A stretch of 64,000 nucleotides of DNA, from contig NZ_JAUKPO010000004.1 in assembly GCF_030503435.1 (NCBI RefSeq), positions 248,001 to 312,000 on the forward strand, in the 5' to 3' direction. The position numbers were made by a program, and so were the translations under genes. The notes under the pieces are model-generated. The model saw only the letters and a list, made by a program, of their open reading frames with translations, did no database searches and had not been told where the DNA came from. The stretch is from Rhodocytophaga aerolata. Lineage in GTDB: Bacteria; Bacteroidota; Bacteroidia; Cytophagales; 172606-1. This document shows positions 62,020-64,000 of this stretch, piece after piece; position 1 is the stretch's first letter, and the number at the start of each line of letters is the position of its first letter.

Positions 62020-62514
62020 ATGACACTCAGAGATGCAAAACCTGCCGACCTGCCTGCCATCGTAGACATTTATAACTCTACCATTCCAGGCCGCATGGTT
62101 ACTGCCGATACAGAACCAGTAAGTGTAGAAAGCCGCTTAAAATGGTTTCATGATCATACGCCTAACCGGCGGCCATTATTGGTCGTGGAAGAAGAAAATG
62201 GCAGTGTTATTGGTTGGATAAGTCTGCGTGATTTTTACGGCAGACCTGCCTATCAATGCACAGCCGAAGTAAGCATTTACCTGAACCCGGCTGTCCGCGG
62301 AAAAGGATTAGGCAAATACCTGCTGGACACAATGCTGAAACAAGCCCCATCGTACGGGGTGTTCAACTTACTGGGATTTATTTTTGCTCACAATGAATCC
62401 AGTTTACAATTGTTCAGAAAGGCAGGATTTGAAGAATGGGGGAATTTGAAAGAAGTCGCCATTCTGGATGATATTCCCCGAAGCCTGATCATTATGGGAA
62501 AAAAGATTGTGTAA
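62020..62514 (+). CDS. GNAT family N-acetyltransferase (phosphinothricin-acetyltransferase-like)
   Basis: The protein has 164 residues with MTLRDAKPADLPAIVDIYNSTI at the start, VEEENGSVIGWISLRDFYGRPAYQCTAEVSIYLNPAVRGKGLGKYLLDTMLKQA in the middle (R-G-K-G-L-G is the acetyl-CoA binding turn) and LGFIFAHNESSLQLFRKAGFEEWG at the end. This order matches the Pat/phosphinothricin acetyltransferase-like group within GNAT, cytoplasmic, acting on amines or amino acids; methionine sulfoximine or sulfone is a common real substrate. It is convergent with the ackA gene. Confidence 0.87.
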   Translation: MTLRDAKPADLPAIVDIYNSTIPGRMVTADTEPVSVESRLKWFHDHTPNRRPLLVVEEENGSVIGWISLRDFYGRPAYQCTAEVSIYLNPAVRGKGLGKYLLDTMLKQAPSYGVFNLLGFIFAHNESSLQLFRKAGFEEWGNLKEVAILDDIPRSLIIMGKKIV

Positions 62515-62544
62515 CAGGTGTATCCGGAAATTTAGTCTCATGGG

Positions 62545-63747
62545 TTATTCCGCTGCTAACAGTTCATAGCACTGCCTGGCAATTTCCAGTTCCTCGTTAG
62601 TTGGAACAACCAGCACTTTTACGCTAGCTCCTTCCTTATTGATTTCACGAAGGTTCTTAGACCGGACTGCATTTTTCTCCTCATCCAGGGTGATACCCAG
62701 GTATTCCATATTCTGGCAAACCATCTGCCGTACTTTTATATCATTTTCTCCTACGCCGGCAGTAAATACTACGGCATCCAGGCCATTTAAGGCAGCAATG
62801 TAGGCACCCAGGTATTTCTTAATCCGGTAGGTATACATGTCATAGGCCATCTGCGCATTTGCATTACCTTCATCTATAGCCTTCGTAATATCCCGCATAT
62901 CGTTGTAGCCAGTTAGGCCCAACATGCCACTCTTCTTGTTCAGAATGGTATTTACTTCATCCAGGCTGTAGCCTTCTCTATTCACTAAGTAAAAGATTAC
63001 TGATTGGTCTATATCTCCACTGCGGGTACCCATAATTAACCCGTTCATTGGGCCCAGCCCCATACTTGTATCTACACACTGGCCGTTTTCCACAGCACTC
63101 ATGCTGCACCCATTCCCAAGATGTATGGTAATAATTTTAGCTTCAGGTTTTTGTAGATATTCGGCAGCTTTTCCGGCCACATACTTATGGCTGGTGCCAT
63201 GAAACCCATACGCCCGGATGCCTAAGTTGCTATAAAACTCCTCAGGTATGGCATAGCGGAATGCTTTAGGCGGCATAGTCTGATGAAAAGCGGTATCGAA
63301 TACAGCTACCTGGCTGGCTTTGGAAAATATCTGTTCTGCTACTTCTATACCCAGGAAGTTGGATGGATTGTGTAAAGGTGCCAGCGGAAAGAGTTGTTGA
63401 ATGTCTTTTTTTACATCATCTGTTATTCTAGTAGTTGCAGCAAACCGTTCTCCCCCATGCACGACGCGGTGCCCTACTACATCAATTTCATCCAGGCTCT
63501 TCAACACTCCCACTTGTGCATCGGTAAGCAGTTTTTCAACTTTACTCAAGCCTTTGCCATGATCATTGATAGGCTCTGTGCTGGTAAGTATATCTTCCTT
63601 GCCTCCTTTATATATTTTGTGGGTTAATACAGCATTTTCGTGCCCTATCCGCTCTACCAAACCGCTGCACAACACTCTGGCTTCCGGCATCTCAAACAAC
63701 TGGTATTTAATAGAACTGCTTCCCGAATTGATAACAAATATGTACAT
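62545..63747 (-). CDS. ackA: Acetate kinase
   Basis: The protein has 400 residues, the normal length. Conserved blocks are in place: IFVINSGSSSIKYQLFEMP, VVGHRVVHGGERFA, AVFDTAFHQTMPPKAFRYAIPEEFY, GFHGTSHKYV, IITIHLGNGCSMSAVENGQCVDTSMGLGPMNGLIMGTRSGDIDQSVIF and VVFTAGVGEND. It interconverts acetyl-phosphate plus ADP with acetate plus ATP in the cytoplasm. The gene follows the phosphate acetyltransferase gene by 108 bp on the minus strand, so pta-ackA is likely one operon producing ATP during overflow or fermentative growth. Confidence 0.96.
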   Translation of the reverse strand: MYIFVINSGSSSIKYQLFEMPEARVLCSGLVERIGHENAVLTHKIYKGGKEDILTSTEPINDHGKGLSKVEKLLTDAQVGVLKSLDEIDVVGHRVVHGGERFAATTRITDDVKKDIQQLFPLAPLHNPSNFLGIEVAEQIFSKASQVAVFDTAFHQTMPPKAFRYAIPEEFYSNLGIRAYGFHGTSHKYVAGKAAEYLQKPEAKIITIHLGNGCSMSAVENGQCVDTSMGLGPMNGLIMGTRSGDIDQSVIFYLVNREGYSLDEVNTILNKKSGMLGLTGYNDMRDITKAIDEGNANAQMAYDMYTYRIKKYLGAYIAALNGLDAVVFTAGVGENDIKVRQMVCQNMEYLGITLDEEKNAVRSKNLREINKEGASVKVLVVPTNEELEIARQCYELLAAE

Positions 63748-63855
63748 GAGATAAATTTATAATCTAGAAGAATTGGAAGTTTAGAAAAGTAGATATATCG
63801 TACTCCAGTGCTGGGCATACTCTTTACCGGCAAATTATACTTCATTTTTTATTTC

Positions 63856-64000
63856 TTATTCCTTTTGTGCCTGAATAGCTGTAATTACCACAGTATTGAA
63901 GATATCGGCTACTGTACAGCCACGGCTCAGGTCATTTACGGGTTTATTGAGTCCTTGAAGCATTGGGCCAATGGCTAAGGCACCAGTTTCCCGTTGTACA
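63856..64000 (-). CDS. pta: Phosphate acetyltransferase, C-terminal end only
   Basis: Only the last 47 residues are inside the window; the 5' part is beyond 64000. They read [21 protein letters not shown] and then [16 protein letters not shown], which is the conserved C-terminus of Pta with the arginine-containing P-V-N-D-L-S-R-G segment. The stop is TAA at 63856-63858 (minus strand). The enzyme forms acetyl-phosphate from acetyl-CoA and feeds the acetate kinase encoded next to it. Confidence 0.9.
   Translation of the reverse strand, partial: VQRETGALAIGPMLQGLNKPVNDLSRGCTVADIFNTVVITAIQAQKE

Noticed and set aside
1-64000. CRISPR arrays, tRNA or rRNA genes, transposons, prophage
   Set aside because: No regularly spaced direct repeats, no tRNA-like TpsiC arm near a cloverleaf, no rRNA segments and no transposase or integrase frames were found by reading; a covariance or profile search would be needed to exclude them fully.

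Overview
The window looks like a chromosomal segment of a free-living, glycan-degrading Bacteroidota bacterium, most likely of the Cytophagales. That placement is inferred from gene content: an outer-membrane beta-barrel receptor with a carboxypeptidase-like N-terminal domain, LytTR/YehU-type two-component genes, BlaI-M56 signalling, GMC oxidoreductase paired with gluconate-dehydrogenase subunit 3, planctomycete-type cytochrome proteins, and promoters that fit the Bacteroidota TTG-N19/20-TAnnTTTG pattern (best at 52486-52516 and 49233-49262). I saw no tRNA, rRNA, CRISPR array, transposase, integrase or prophage gene.

Layout. 1-7 kb: end of a DUF1349 protein, a tiny membrane protein, a zinc-protease-like protein, a Tat-exported GMC oxidoreductase pair, a lipoprotein, small hypotheticals, and a LysR regulator divergent from a CBU_0592-type membrane protein. 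7-10 kb: a sugar operon (Gfo/Idh/MocA oxidoreductase, PIG-L deacetylase, NagB-like protein) and a YdcF protein. 11-20 kb: secreted and lipoprotein genes, including a cytochrome c-sugar dehydrogenase fusion, a phosphodiester-glycosidase-like lipoprotein, a GH97 enzyme, a DACNV/diadenylate-cyclase-like protein and an exported nitrilase-family protein. 19.7-24.6 kb: a three-gene planctomycete-type operon (DUF1592 cytochrome, DUF1552, DUF2231-cytochrome-LRR). 24.9-31.2 kb: exported sugar isomerase/epimerase, NAD(P)-binding protein, DUF1080 hydrolase, sialidase-like protein and GH3 enzyme. 31-39 kb: MFS transporter, two beta-lactamase-fold proteins (one with a destroyed active site), universal stress protein, flavin split-barrel protein, alpha/beta hydrolase. 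38.7-40 kb: two probable orphan immunity-type genes. 40-43 kb: a copper-handling cluster (HMA-AraC regulator, HMA chaperone, 16-Cys four-helix protein, His-rich outer-membrane protein). 43-49 kb: DUF4184 protein, histidine kinase/LytTR pair and an outer-membrane receptor. 49-57.6 kb: YceI, endonuclease V, an acidic-tailed HepT-like protein, a BlaI-M56 signalling operon with three operators, a long AT-rich gap and an SDR protein. 57.6-64 kb: a 1001-residue cytochrome/PA14/beta-propeller lipoprotein, an NTF2-like protein, a GNAT acetyltransferase, acetate kinase and the end of phosphate acetyltransferase.

How the genes may work together. Many products are exported and concern sugars. The GMC dehydrogenase pair, Gfo/Idh oxidoreductase, exported TIM-barrel isomerase/epimerase and DUF1080 hydrolase are the enzyme classes used in oxidative, 3-keto-glycoside cleavage of glycans. 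GH97, GH3 and the sialidase-like protein would provide conventional hydrolysis, the heme c proteins could accept electrons, and Pta-AckA handles acetyl-phosphate downstream. The most unusual items are the acidic HepT-like orphan, the M56 sensor with two internally duplicated periplasmic modules behind a triple-operator promoter, the DAC-like protein with an altered RHR motif, and the beta-lactamase-fold pseudoenzyme.
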